Of a stretch of DNA of 64,000 bases, positions 23,221-33,191 are shown piece after piece. Source of the DNA: Neoconidiobolus thromboides FSU 785. Taxonomy: Eukaryota; Entomophthoromycota; Entomophthoromycetes; Entomophthorales; Neoconidiobolaceae. Where the stretch lies: contig MU626299.1 of the NCBI GenBank assembly GCA_025603075.1, positions 62,001 through 126,000 of the forward strand. The letters run 5' to 3'. A model generated the notes under the pieces. The model made no database searches, was not told the origin of the DNA, and was given only the letters and a program-made list of their open reading frames with translations. The position numbers and the translations under genes are program-made. The first letter of the stretch is position 1; each line of letters begins with the position of its first letter.

Positions 23221-23309
23221 TTTTTGGTTTCATTGCTTTTTCCATTTTCAAAGTGCTATTTGAGTGAAAAAATTGCTAGTAAAATCCTTAAACAAAAAAA
23301 TGCACCTCC
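23221..23309 (+). repeat. MITE-like element, copy 5
   Basis: Diverged: GGTGATG at the left, CACCTCC at the right, core GAGTGAAAAAATTG. Flanks ATAT and ATAC. Confidence 0.75.
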
Positions 23310-23671
23310 ATACACAAATGAAATTATATAATAAGCCATGGTAATCAACCAATATGTTAATATTAAGCATCGATTTCAAAGTGAATTGGTAATATGTTTT
23401 AAAGAAAGCAGAAGCAGCAGAGTAATTTAGTATTTTAATAAGATTACTTAAAGAATATACTTGATCACAAAACAGATAATTGAACAGAATTTAATCAATA
23501 AAAAAATCCAAAGTATTTGTATTAATTCTTGTAGTACTAGAGTCATAAAAAAGGTCAAGAAATTAAAAAAGAGAAGTGAAAGCGATAAAGTCAAAGGGAA
23601 AAAAGTAAGCTTTATAAAAGCAAGTTGATTAAATCAGACTTTTTAAATATCCGGTTCAATATACTAAATTT

Positions 23672-23764
23672 GAGAATCTTTTTGATTTCATCACTTTTTC
23701 CATTTTTTAAGCACTATTTTAATGCAAAGATTGTTGATAAAATTGTTAAGCAAAAAAAAATTCC
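23672..23764 (+). repeat. MITE-like element, copy 6 (left of tandem pair)
   Basis: Degraded ends GAGAATC and ATTCC; core TTTTTCCATTTTTTAAGCAC. ATTT lies at 23668-23671 and at the junction 23765-23768. Confidence 0.7.
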
Positions 23765-23768
23765 ATTT

Positions 23769-23876
23769 GGGAGTGTTTTTTTAACTTCATTATTTTTTCC
23801 ATTTTTTAAGCGCTATTTAAGCGGAAAATTTGTTAGTAAAATTCTTAAACACAAAAATACATCCCCATTTATTGTT
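23769..23876 (+). repeat. MITE-like element, copy 7 (right of tandem pair)
   Basis: GGGAGTG...CATCCCC with AAGCGG core. ATTT at 23765-23768 and 23877-23880. It shares the central ATTT with copy 6, as expected if one copy inserted into the target duplication of the other. Confidence 0.85.
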
Positions 23877-24118
23877 TATTTAAATTATTATTACTTTTTT
23901 TAGGCAACAATAAATTAATTAAGTTTTAAACTGTAATTTTTTATAAAATATGGAGCAGCTTAATTAAAAGCATGCAAAACATTGTTAAGTCCTGCTGGAA
24001 AACCCTGTAAATAAATGATAAAATCCACCTTATCTTACTAATCTTAACATAAATATTTAAAAAAATTCTTCAATACAGCATTGATTTTTTTATTAAACTT
24101 GAAAAACTATTAAACAGC

Positions 24119-25840
24119 TTAATGCCCATAAACTGGTAAAACATACGTTGGTTGATTATCAGGCTTAGTATGATGCTTAGTATGGTGTTTTTTATGCTTA
24201 CGCTTGGATGATGCGGATATGACTTGATCACAATCTTGAGTGCCTGTTGGGGAATTAGAGTCATAATTTGAAGCAGAAGTTGGAGAAGTATCATAATCTG
24301 AAGTGGAAGTAGGATAACTATTATCATTCTCTGGAAGACTGATATTGGGATTATAATTAGGATGAGCAAAGGGGAGGGGCTTAAGAATGGGAAGATTGAT
24401 GATTGGTAATTTGATATTTAAATGAGAAGAAAGATCTGGACGTTTAGCTAAACAGACTGGAGATTTAAATCCAATTTGATTATAAGCGGAAATAACTTGA
24501 GCCAATTTAGATTCTTGTTCACGTACTAAAGTTAATGGGTAATTGTTCATTCTAGCCCAACTTTCAGGCAATGGTTTAGGTAACCTTAATTTATATGGAT
24601 CTTGACGATCATTATAAGTTGGTCCTGTGATAGGGATGTTGTTATAAATTGGAACACCAACTCCGATTGTAATGTTAATATTGAGCTGATTGTATTTGAT
24701 TGGTAAGTAGCTTGGAATAGGAATATAAGAACTATAAGTGGGATAAGATCCATGGCTACTAGTGCTCGATGATGGAGTAGATGAGGCTGATCCGGAAGAT
24801 GAAGAAGTAGAGGTATTTGATCCAGAAGTAGTAGAGGAGCTGCCGCTTGAGCTTGAAGACGATGCGACACTTGAATTTGAGGAAGGTAAAGTAGAAGTAG
24901 GAGTGGCACTTGAACTTGAAGAGGAAGAAGTGGGATTAGGCATTGTATTGTTAACTTGAGGTGGTTTAGTAATATCAACGCCATCTTGGGTATAAGTATA
25001 ACAGAGGGAGTTAATATTCAAGCCCGCAGAAGAAGGAACATTAAAAGGTGCTTGTATGTCATTAAGACCTACATCACGGTTATTTTGATTTTTGCCGCTA
25101 ATAGTATTAGCTAAACTTGGGTTTGCCTGCTGCCAATCATGGTATATTTTATCAATAAAAGCATGATGGAGCCAAAATAATGGATCGTTAGTGCTAGCCA
25201 TTGTTTGCATATCACCACCAACTCCATTATGAACTGAACCGTGTGGTGCGTATTCAATTTGTTGCCTCAATTGATCATAAGTTTTTGAGTTTGTAATAAG
25301 CGATTGGATAGCTTCTGGGGAGTAAAAGGCAGATATTGTTCCATCACCTCCGTTAAACTTACGAGCTAAGCAATGTGGGCTGGCGTTGATATTATAGTCA
25401 TAATAACATTGCCAGTTAGCAAATTGGCCTTTAGTAACACAGTTATTTTGGCCAGTGCCTTCACCACCAAAGTAGTTATCTGAAAGGACACCACTTAACT
25501 CTGGAGCTTGGGAATCATATGACCAGTTCCAATAAGGTAAGGCTACATTTGGATTTACAGCTTGTAATGCTTTCTCAAACTCACGTAAGAACAAGCGATG
25601 CCATACTAAAAAGTTAGCAGTACCATGGTTATTTGGAGCATAAGTTAAATGAGTTTTAACAAAACTGGCATATTTGCTGGGCTGATTACCAGAATTTAAT
25701 GTTCTCACAGCTTGAAAAAATGCTTGGATTTCAGCACTACTTAGCTGTCTTATTTCTTTTCTTTGGTAAACAGTATTACATTGACCATCAATTGAAGCTG
25801 AAAGATAAAGGAATGCGCAGAGGATAGATTTCAAACCCAT
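24119..25840 (-). CDS. secreted tyrosinase (polyphenol oxidase)
   Basis: A 573-aa type-3 copper enzyme that oxidises phenols to quinones, the first step to melanin and cross-linked phenolics. A signal peptide (about 1-19) makes it extracellular. The catalytic domain (about 25-290) has the CuA site (H64, H72 and H81, the last in WHRLFLREFE) and the CuB site (HGSVH, H200 and H204, then DPLFWLHHAFID with H225/H226). A Ser/Thr-rich linker (about 300-365) leads to a C-terminal part with short proline motifs and a Lys/His-rich stretch (KRKHKKHHTKHHTK) near the end. Short secreted tyrosinases often have a removable C-terminal part. TATATA lies about 115 bp upstream. Other copper genes are in the window: a multicopper oxidase at 39.5 kb and Met/His-rich proteins. 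Confidence 0.93.
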   Translation of the reverse strand: MGLKSILCAFLYLSASIDGQCNTVYQRKEIRQLSSAEIQAFFQAVRTLNSGNQPSKYASFVKTHLTYAPNNHGTANFLVWHRLFLREFEKALQAVNPNVALPYWNWSYDSQAPELSGVLSDNYFGGEGTGQNNCVTKGQFANWQCYYDYNINASPHCLARKFNGGDGTISAFYSPEAIQSLITNSKTYDQLRQQIEYAPHGSVHNGVGGDMQTMASTNDPLFWLHHAFIDKIYHDWQQANPSLANTISGKNQNNRDVGLNDIQAPFNVPSSAGLNINSLCYTYTQDGVDITKPPQVNNTMPNPTSSSSSSSATPTSTLPSSNSSVASSSSSSGSSSTTSGSNTSTSSSSGSASSTPSSSTSSHGSYPTYSSYIPIPSYLPIKYNQLNINITIGVGVPIYNNIPITGPTYNDRQDPYKLRLPKPLPESWARMNNYPLTLVREQESKLAQVISAYNQIGFKSPVCLAKRPDLSSHLNIKLPIINLPILKPLPFAHPNYNPNISLPENDNSYPTSTSDYDTSPTSASNYDSNSPTGTQDCDQVISASSKRKHKKHHTKHHTKPDNQPTYVLPVYGH

Positions 25841-26935
25841 TTTTAATTAGTTTAGTTAATATGGGAAAGTAGTGAATTAAATAAAATTAGGTAGAATAAA
25901 AAGAATTAAGTAAACTAAATCAAAGTAGTCATTAAAACTGTTTGCCTTTCTTATTTATATACAATGGCCTTACTTGTTTTCTATGGATCCTTTGAAACAT
26001 ATTCATTTTCCCCCACGAAATATAGAATTTTGATCTATTTGATATCTCTTAATATAATATTATTAAAATTTCATAAAATTATTTGAGAATGCGCTATTAA
26101 TTGATTGGTTGATGTTTAAACTTTGACTACAAATGATAGTTAAATATGGTTGTAAAATTAATTGGCCAAGATATAGTGGAGAAAACTTTTTGTTTATTAC
26201 TCCCGACTAACCGAAAATGGCCAAAAAGCTATTAACAGTTTACTTTCATTTTATTTCTACTGTTATATCGTTATGCCCTTAAACCGATAATACATTATTA
26301 AAAATAAGGTTTTTTACTTCCTTGACTAAATGCTATTTATCTTCTCCTTTTATATTGCAAGCCAATTTTAATTAATTATTAAAAAGTGCCATTTCTATTT
26401 TTTAAAATTTTTAATACTTGATAATCTCTTTCTATTCTAAATTATTAAAATCATAAAGCTATAGCATATGATTTATTTATCTTTAAAACTATTATGTGTA
26501 TTAATAGCTGTTCTTGATAGCTTGATAGATCACTTTATATCCTATCAATATTCTATCAAGCTTAAAACTATAAATCAATCTAAGTACAGTTAAAACTTTA
26601 ACACATTTTTGAAAAATCCCCTAATAGTTCTTTATTAAAAGCTGGAGGCTTTTATGAATTTAGTTTATTTTTTAATTTGTTTATTATGTTTTAAAGATAT
26701 TTTTTGTTAAACTGTAGTCATAATTGAACTGTTAAAAAGCTAACTGAAAAAAAATACAAAAAGCAATAAAGCTAAAACTTATGCATAGTTTACCATGTAT
26801 AAATAGTTATAATGCCAGGTTTGTATTAAGGTTGTTTAAATGATAAGAATTATTTTTTACCAAACAAAATTGTGATTGACTTTTTACTTTAGTGTAATTT
26901 ATTTATAATTTTAGATCTTAACGGCTGATTTAAGC
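25841..26935. other. intergenic, nothing recognised
   Basis: About 1.1 kb of AT-rich DNA between the tyrosinase promoter (TATATA near 25957, minus strand) and the tRNA gene. No coding or repeat signal seen. Confidence 0.5.
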
Positions 26936-27007
26936 GGTTGCGTAGTGTAATGGCTAGCACCCAAGATTCTGATTCTTGTAATCCGAGTTCGAGCCTCGGC
27001 GTGACCT
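26936..27007 (+). tRNA. tRNA-Gln (anticodon CUG)
   Basis: A 72-nt cloverleaf without intron. Acceptor stem GGTTGCG/CGTGACC (7 pairs, two G-U), D arm GTGT..GCAC, anticodon stem CAAGA/TCTTG with loop TTCTGAT (anticodon CTG, reads CAG), 4-nt variable loop, T stem CCGAG/CTCGG with loop TTCGAGC, discriminator T. No encoded CCA. A run of T follows at 27007-27011 as a Pol III terminator. The internal A box (TAGTGTAATGG) and B box (GTTCGAGCC) are in place. Confidence 0.95.
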
Positions 27008-27011
27008 TTTT
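27007..27011 (+). terminator. Pol III T-run terminator
   Basis: TTTTT directly after the acceptor stem of tRNA-Gln, the usual RNA polymerase III stop signal. Confidence 0.7.
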
Positions 27012-27787
27012 ATAAGATCATCTTTTAAATGGTAAGTATAGTTAGCCGAATAATTAAAATTAGTAGGGGATACTAAGTAGGTAGTAGTTTTTGCTAAAGT
27101 AATTGAGTTTTATCGAAAAAGTCACTGGTTAAATTTAATTAAATATGAACACTAGCTCCAACCCTAGCCCTAACATTATTATAGTATATAATAGCTGTAT
27201 CCAAATCCCAATCCTAGTTATTTTTTACTTGAAATAAGATTTTATCCAAAATAGAATTTTTTTACAATGAAAAAACTACTGCCTACTCAGTCAGTACCTT
27301 TCATCATAATTTTATTTAAGTTTTATCAATAACAGTTTTCAAAGCCTTTCAAATATATAAAAGTAAACTGTAAATACAGTTACCTATATTCAGGTTCTAA
27401 AAAGATTACATAGATATAGTTTTATCAACGAATTAGCTACATTCGAATACCTAATTTGTATGATAAAACTTAACAAGTGATTTTACGAAATATTTATGTA
27501 AATAAAATCAACATGTCTAGTTATGCAGATTCACAAAACTTTAGAAAAATCATCTTATATTGATCTCAAATGTTTTGTAATATTCTTTCAATCAAAGTAT
27601 GATATAAAGCAACAAATAGTAAAATAATAAAATGATCCATTTAATAACTAAAGCAATAAGAGACCAATCTCGAGCTTTGTTGTGTAAAAACCCTGGATTT
27701 CTTTACTAATAGGAAGCTATTTGGTACATAATTAAACTTCATAAGATGCTATAAAATTTTCGACTATTAAAAATCTAACCAGTTTAT
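27012..27787. other. intergenic, nothing recognised
   Basis: AT-rich. A short CCCTAGCCCTAAC at about 27160-27172 resembles telomere repeats, but only about two units are present. Confidence 0.5.
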
Positions 27788-28810
27788 TTAACTACTATTT
27801 TGCTGAATCCATTGAGCATAAGTATTTACACGTGCAAATACAGAAGGATAATCTGGATTAAGACATTTTAAGTCCTTAACAAAAGAAGTAACGCCAATAA
27901 TAGTGTTATCAATAACAAGTGGACCTCCAGAGTCACCTTGACAAACAGATGAGCGGCCTTCACGATAACCAGCACACAAATGATGAGACTTAGTTAAACC
28001 TTGATAGGCAGCATTACAAGACTCAAAAGAATATACAGGGAGATTAGCTTCTTGGAGCTTTGAAGCCAATTTTTGTTGATCGTTTGAATCAACCCTTCCC
28101 CAACCTGCAAATTTGGTTGAAGTACCTTCGCGATCACCTGTATTTTGGGTATCAATTTGGTAGAAATTACGTGTACTAACTGGGGCCGCTAATTTCCATA
28201 TCGCAACATCATATTGAATAAAGCCGGCTGAGGTATAACTAGGATGCTTAATGATTTGGCTCACTCTATGTTCGGTGTATGAGCCATCTGGCCCACCTTT
28301 GATCTGCCCTTGGCCTTGGCCTTGTTTTGGCTGCTGCTGTCCTTGTGGAATTTGTGGTTGTTGCTCATGTGGTTGTTGCTCTTGTGGTATCCACGGCATT
28401 TGTGGTTGTTGCTCTTGTGGTATCCATGGCATTTGTGGTTGTTGCTCTTGCGGTATCCATGGAATTTGTGGTTGTTGTCCTTGTGGTGGCCATTGACGCC
28501 TTTGTAGGTTTCCACCGGCATATGCCCACACAGAGACAGAGGCAGGAGAATGTTCGGAACAATGGGCAGCAGTTAAAACAGTGTTAGCATTCAAGAGAGC
28601 ACCACCGCAGGAATGTCCTCCATTAACACGTAATGAAACCAAAGATGGATAGTTTGCCCATGAACCGTCAGAGCCATTGATGATTTTGCTAGATGGAGTG
28701 TCATTCGATTTTGTTGAATTTCTATCGGCTGGTGCTGCTTGTGAAAATGCAGTTAAAGTAGCAATAACAACAACTTCAAGTGTTTTCATCAAAATTTCCT
28801 TCTGTACCAT
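27788..28810 (-). CDS. secreted S1A (chymotrypsin-fold) serine protease with P/Q-rich insert
   Basis: Up to 340 aa; Met8 (ATG at 28789) may be the true start, as it begins a cleaner signal peptide. After a short propeptide the mature chain opens IINGSDG (about 43-49). Catalytic triad: H83 in TAAHC, D201 in YDVAIWKL, S294 in GDSGGP. The specificity position six before the serine is Ser (SSVCQGDSGGP), not the Asp of trypsin, which suggests chymotrypsin- or elastase-like preference. An insert of about 65 residues (104-170) made of QQPQMPWIPQE-type repeats interrupts the surface loop between the His and Asp segments. It lies outside the catalytic core and may be a flexible or wall-binding spacer. 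TATAAAAG is found about 60 bp upstream on the minus strand. Confidence 0.92.
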   Translation of the reverse strand: MVQKEILMKTLEVVVIATLTAFSQAAPADRNSTKSNDTPSSKIINGSDGSWANYPSLVSLRVNGGHSCGGALLNANTVLTAAHCSEHSPASVSVWAYAGGNLQRRQWPPQGQQPQIPWIPQEQQPQMPWIPQEQQPQMPWIPQEQQPHEQQPQIPQGQQQPKQGQGQGQIKGGPDGSYTEHRVSQIIKHPSYTSAGFIQYDVAIWKLAAPVSTRNFYQIDTQNTGDREGTSTKFAGWGRVDSNDQQKLASKLQEANLPVYSFESCNAAYQGLTKSHHLCAGYREGRSSVCQGDSGGPLVIDNTIIGVTSFVKDLKCLNPDYPSVFARVNTYAQWIQQNSS

Positions 28811-30005
28811 TTCAATTTAGTATCAAACTTAATTGTTTGATGTTTGCATTTGCTTGGCCTTCTCTTTTATAGTATTTGAGGTCCCGTTTTACTATGATGC
28901 TATGTGTTATTATTTTATGTTTATTAAGAAGCAACATGATTTTTCGTCAGTAGCCCCAGCTCCAATGATGACTACTTAGAAGAATTTTAAAGTTTATAAA
29001 GCAACATTAATGAAATTTAATATAAATCTGGGACTTTTAAAAAAGGAGTAAAATGATAAAGAGAAAAAGATTTAAAAAAAGATGCCAGGGTACCAATAAT
29101 AAATTAACGATACAAACTTCAATTTTTAAAGATAAAATAATAGATTTATAACTTATTTACTGTGTGATTTATTTATACTTTATTAAAATTTATATTAATA
29201 CTGTCTAAATATAAAGGATATTATTCAAATAAGTGAATTTAAACCAAGGTCCGAGGGTTCAACTTTTTTCCGATTCTATTTATTCCAAAGGTAAATTAAG
29301 TATAAATGATAAGCAAAAAGTGATTTCTCTATAAAAAAAATTACTAGTAGAATGTTAGATAAAATAATAACTCACGGGTTTTCATTTTTATTTTTTCCTA
29401 CCTTTTAGTCTTGTAAACTTGCAAGTTCAAACATTGATCAAAAATGGGAAAAAATATAAGTTCATTCAACCTGACTTTCAATATTGGTCGTAGCTTTTTT
29501 GTAGCCCCATATTTTTTAAACCATAGTATATTTGTTCTATAGTTTCATGTAGAGGTTCCAGAGATTATCAAGACAAAGGATATGTAAAAATTAGATTGAA
29601 AACTGAGTACAGTTTTCTAATGTAGCATGAGAAAACCGTAAGTTGTATCTGCTATATTCCAAAGTAAAGTCTTAATAAGAAGCTGCATTTTTGACCTTTG
29701 GTAAAGAGCAACTATTCGATTGAAGCCACTAAACAAATGGACCTAGCTACTCTCTAAAAAAGTGCAATTTTATATGTTTTTTTTAGAACAACAACATAAG
29801 AAGCAGCTCGACCTTTATTTAGAACAGTGGGACTACTATTTAATTCTTCGTCAATTCATTTAAGGATTAAGTGAAATCATAATAATAAAACAAAAATAGT
29901 AGAATTACATTAGCCAATAAATCAGAGCCAATATTCTGAAGCATAAAAATAATGATGATATATAAAATGATTAAGTAGTTAAATAAAGGTGTTTGTTTAT
30001 AAAAG
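28811..30005. other. intergenic between divergent genes, nothing recognised
   Basis: About 1.2 kb separating the protease (minus) from P5C reductase (plus). No coding frame, LTR or MITE seen. Confidence 0.5.
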
Positions 30006-30875
30006 ATGTTACAAAAATACAGTAAAATAGCATTTATAGGAGGAGGTAATATGAGCGGAGCGATCGTAGGCGGTCTATTAAAGGCAAAGTATCCGGCTAA
30101 CAAAATAAGTATAAGTGAGCCAAATGAGAACAGAAGGAAGGAATTAGAGACTTTATTTAGTGGAGTAACTATAACTGACAATAATTTGAAAGCAGCAGAC
30201 AACAGTGAAACAATAGTATTAGGAGTAAAGCCTAATATAACAAAAAAAGTATTGACTGAAAATGGGCTCTCAGACTTATTAAATGAACAAAGTAGTATAT
30301 TAGTTTCCTTAGTAGCGGGAGTTAAAGTTGATTCTATGAAAAAATGGTTAACAAATTATGAAAAATTGAAGATTGTTAGATGTATGCCCAATACCCCAGC
30401 TTTAGTAGGGCAAGGGGCTTTAGGTTTTTATTATGAAAATGAAGATCAAGGTTTAAGAAACAAAGTGGAATCGATCATGGGATCAATAGCTGGTGAGGGA
30501 GGTATGGTTTGGGTAACCAGAGAAAACTTGATGGATAGCATAACTGCTATTTCTGGTTCCGGTCCTGCTTACTTTTTTTATATGTTGGAATGTATGGAGA
30601 AAGAAGGTGTACGCCTTGGATTAGAGCCTTTACAAGCCAGAAGACTAGCCACGGTTACTGCGCTAGGTGCTTCTAAAATGGTTCTAAATCAATGCTTCGA
30701 TGGTGAAGTAGATCCTAAAGAATTAAGAAGAAGAGTTACTAGCCCCAATGGTACTACTTATGCTGCAATTCAACAGCTTATTAAAGACGATTTTGAGACT
30801 GTCATTAAAAATACTTTAAATGCATGTAGTGAGAGATCCAAAGAAATTGGCATTGAGATGGAGAATCAAAATTAA
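30006..30875 (+). CDS. PRO3: pyrroline-5-carboxylate reductase
   Basis: 289 aa. It reduces 1-pyrroline-5-carboxylate to proline with NAD(P)H, the last step of proline synthesis, in the cytosol or mitochondria. The Rossmann motif FIGGGNMSGAI is at 9-19, VRCMPNTPALVGQG at about 121-134, and the family signature (SGSGPAYFF, then TSPNGTT near 250) is complete. Length is normal for the family and the gene is intronless. It begins a compact island of housekeeping genes; the NAA50 gene follows on the same strand after about 210 bp. Confidence 0.95.
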   Translation: MLQKYSKIAFIGGGNMSGAIVGGLLKAKYPANKISISEPNENRRKELETLFSGVTITDNNLKAADNSETIVLGVKPNITKKVLTENGLSDLLNEQSSILVSLVAGVKVDSMKKWLTNYEKLKIVRCMPNTPALVGQGALGFYYENEDQGLRNKVESIMGSIAGEGGMVWVTRENLMDSITAISGSGPAYFFYMLECMEKEGVRLGLEPLQARRLATVTALGASKMVLNQCFDGEVDPKELRRRVTSPNGTTYAAIQQLIKDDFETVIKNTLNACSERSKEIGIEMENQN

Positions 30876-31084
30876 CATTATATTTGTAAAGTTCTTTATA
30901 ATAAAAGTCGAATATAATATAAAGTTTATTCCTATTTATTCTTTTAGTTAGCTTTGAAAATAATTCAGGGGGGGTACAATAATTTAATAAAAAGGCTCAA
31001 TTGACAATTTAATATTATGCTTAAATAAGCACCAATAAAATCCATAAACAATAAACAAGAACTTACAAACCTTTTTTTTACTAA

Positions 31085-31633
31085 ATGTTGGAAGATAGCT
31101 CAGCACTCACTAAAGATTCTTATCGTTTAGAAGCTATAAATGAAGTTAATTTATCGAAGTTAAAGCTTTTAAATAGTATCCTATTTCCAATCTCATATTC
31201 GCCTATATTTTATAAAATGGTGTTACTTATAGGGGATTATTCCCGTTTATGTAAGTAAATTTATTTTAATTTAAATATGATTTGACAATTGCTAGGCTTT
31301 TATAAAGACAATTGCGTAGGTGCAATTTGCTGTCGAGTAGACACAAGTGAGTTGGATGACACTTTAGAAGAAGGAGAATGTTCAATCTATTTAATGACGT
31401 TAGGGGTTTTATCGCCTTATCGTAGGCTAGGATTAGGTGGTGCTCTATTAGAATATATACTAGAAAAAACTAAGGATAGTCAGTTTAAAAGGATTTATTT
31501 ACATGTACAAATCAACAACGATGAAGCTATTCAATTTTATTTAAAGTATGGATTTAAGATTTTGGAAAGAGTGGGTAACTATTATAGGAATATTGAGCCT
31601 ACTGATGCATATATTCTTGAATTACAACTGTAG
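31085..31633 (+). CDS. NAA50: N-alpha-acetyltransferase NAA50-like, two exons
   Basis: 167 aa after splicing. Exon 1 is 31085-31250; a 45-nt intron (GTAAGT..GCTAG, phase 1) spans 31251-31295; exon 2 is 31296-31633. Exon 1 alone supplies the typical start (..LKLLNSILFPISYSPIFYK), matching the LNxxxFPVxYxxxFYK segment of NAA50. Exon 2 holds VGAICCRVD, the acetyl-CoA loop YRRLGLGGAL, and IYLHVQINNDEAIQFY..GF. NAA50 is a GNAT enzyme that acetylates protein N-termini, mainly Met-starting, and works with the ribosome-bound NatA complex. The substrate-binding YYRNIEPTDAYIL tail is present, so it is likely active. Confidence 0.92.
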
Positions 31634-31716
31634 CTGTTTTGTAAGATTCTATTTTATTGTTTAATTAAAAATGTATTTCTTTTGTTTTAATTCTTTATTT
31701 CATTCTTACTGTTTTA

Positions 31717-32025
31717 TTAACCTCCCGATACTGGTGGAATGAATGCCAGAATATCCTTTTCATTGAGTTTTATATGCCCATAATAATATTTCAAAAAGCG
31801 CTCTAGCTCATCTACCTTTATTTCTTGATTAATATCAACTTCCTCAATGTAATTCTGATTGAGAGCTAATTTAACTGAAGGAAATCTAACCATAAAGTAG
31901 TCTTTAAATGCTGGATTTTTGGTAAACAAATGTAAAAGAACCAAGTCTAACTTATCTTCATTTAAGGTTTCTTCATAAGAATCGTATTTTTCTGCAGCTT
32001 CAGCAAAGAATTGAATAGTCACCAT
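31717..32025 (-). CDS. MoaD/MOCS2A-like sulfur carrier (molybdopterin synthase small subunit)
   Basis: 102 aa with a ubiquitin-like beta-grasp pattern and the diagnostic C-terminal ending IPPVSGG. In the family the terminal Gly-Gly is thiocarboxylated and donates sulfur to precursor Z when joined to the large subunit, making molybdopterin for the molybdenum cofactor. N-terminal VTIQFFAEAAEKY and central LALNQNYIEE match family positions. It is slightly longer than usual (80-90 aa), with an extra stretch around 65-80. It is convergent with NAA50 (83 bp between stops). The call rests on the C-terminus plus size; other GG-ended carriers are less likely. Confidence 0.82.
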   Translation of the reverse strand: MVTIQFFAEAAEKYDSYEETLNEDKLDLVLLHLFTKNPAFKDYFMVRFPSVKLALNQNYIEEVDINQEIKVDELERFLKYYYGHIKLNEKDILAFIPPVSGG

Positions 32026-32116
32026 TGTAAGATACTTAAGTAAAGTAATTAAAAAAGAAGTTCTGCGAAATTTGCAAAATTAAATGACAAAATTCTATAC
32101 AATCCTTTATTTGAGT

Positions 32117-32842
32117 TTAGTTCCTGAATCCAAAATGATTAAATAATGAGCTAAATCCCTCAAAGATTCTATTAATACCACTATTATTCTCAACCAGTTC
32201 ATCAAAATTGCTTAAGGGGGCAATGTAGGAGGCAGGATCATTTTTAGATTTAAAACTCTCCTCAATTTTTTCATTACCATCTGAATCTTTAGTAACTTTC
32301 TTTGTGTGAACGTTACCATCGCTGTCTTTATAGCTTGTCATAGTATAAGAGTAACTAAAATTTTTATTGTTCATCGAATTTAATCCATTTAATGCTGTGT
32401 TTAAGCTTTGAAATGGATTAAATAGAAATGAATCGGTATTGCTTGAAGCAATAACTTGCTCTCTTTCGTCTAAATTTCGCTGTTCTGGTTCATTCAGCAC
32501 ATCAAAAGGGGATTCTTTATTAAGAAATATATCTAATAAACTAACTGGATCAGGATTCATATCTATTAAGCTAAGTATAAATAACTATAGATAAAACAAA
32601 ATTACTTTGAGGCCTTTTACCTTCTCGCTTCATCAAACTATCTCTTGGGGAATTCTAAAATAACATATTTAGAAATAAACATCTCATCTTAATATAATTA
32701 CCTTAGTTGTATTCTCATCGCTTAACAGAATTTCCCTTGGGTTTATATTGTTTGGTTCTTGATTAAAAGTTCTATCATGAGAGTTGAAAATGGTCTCTAC
32801 AATGTTGTTAAAAAAGTGGAAAAATTCGTCGTTGCTATTCAT
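32117..32842 (-). CDS. HAX1-like protein, three exons
   Basis: 206 aa from three exons: 32702-32842, 32621-32654 and 32117-32562, with introns of 47 nt (32655-32701) and 58 nt (32563-32620), both GT..AG and in frame. The N-terminus has FFHFFNNIVETIF. Exon 2 encodes NSPRDSLMKRE, resembling LRDSMLK of animal HAX1. The block YSYTMTSYKDSDGNVHTKKV then KDSDGNEKIEE parallels the HAX1 SVTKITKPDG..VVDSEGRTE region, and the C-terminus ends FSSLFNHFGFRN like the HAX1 FLxRWF tail. HAX1 is a mitochondrial intermembrane-space partner of the disaggregase CLPB. The order of weak motifs is conserved but overall identity is low, so a profile search is needed. It shares a promoter region with Hsp20. Confidence 0.55.
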
Positions 32843-33039
32843 CTTAAAAAAATCATTTTATGATTTAGAAGACGTTGCTTGTTATGCTGAAATGCTTATG
32901 TTTACCCAAAGATATTAGTCAAACTTCGACTATCAATTTATTATCCAATAGAATCTATAATTGTATATATACCTATTTTCATTGGTTTTTTGATATTTCA
33001 ATGAACTCATCGCACAAAATTTTAGTAACCTAAAGTGAA

Positions 33040-33052
33040 GAAACTTCCAGAA
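33040..33052 (+). promoter_or_regulatory. heat-shock element
   Basis: GAAACTTCCAGAA is a perfect three-unit HSE (GAA-nn-TTC-nn-GAA), the binding site for heat-shock factor. It lies 140 bp before the Hsp20 ATG and about 200 bp before the divergent HAX1-like ATG, so it could serve both. Confidence 0.8.
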
Positions 33053-33127
33053 AATTAACGAGTTGAACAGGAAAAAGTAGTCACTACTATAAACACAAAG
33101 AAAAATGCTAAGGTAGAAAAAAAAAAG

Positions 33128-33135
33128 TATAAAAG
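33128..33135 (+). promoter_or_regulatory. TATA box of Hsp20 gene
   Basis: TATAAAAG, 57 bp before the Hsp20 ATG and 76 bp after the heat-shock element, a standard arrangement. Confidence 0.65.
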
Positions 33136-33191
33136 ATGAACAATAAAACAATGAAATAATAAGAAAGAACATTAAATCTATAACACAAAAC

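Larger units (their letters stand above)
22877..24118. other. intergenic with three MITE copies
   Basis: No gene seen. One MITE at 23221 and a tandem pair at 23672 and 23769 (listed). The apparent 92-aa plus-strand frame here is the translation of the tandem MITEs. Confidence 0.6.

Noticed and set aside
27155-27175. Telomere-like CCCTAGCCCTAAC
   Set aside because: Only about two units in the middle of ordinary DNA; too short to be a telomere remnant.
28251-28587. Cys/Gly-, Trp/Leu- and Val/Ala-rich frames over the protease insert
   Set aside because: Alternative-frame readings of the P/Q repeat, whose 33-bp period keeps several frames open.
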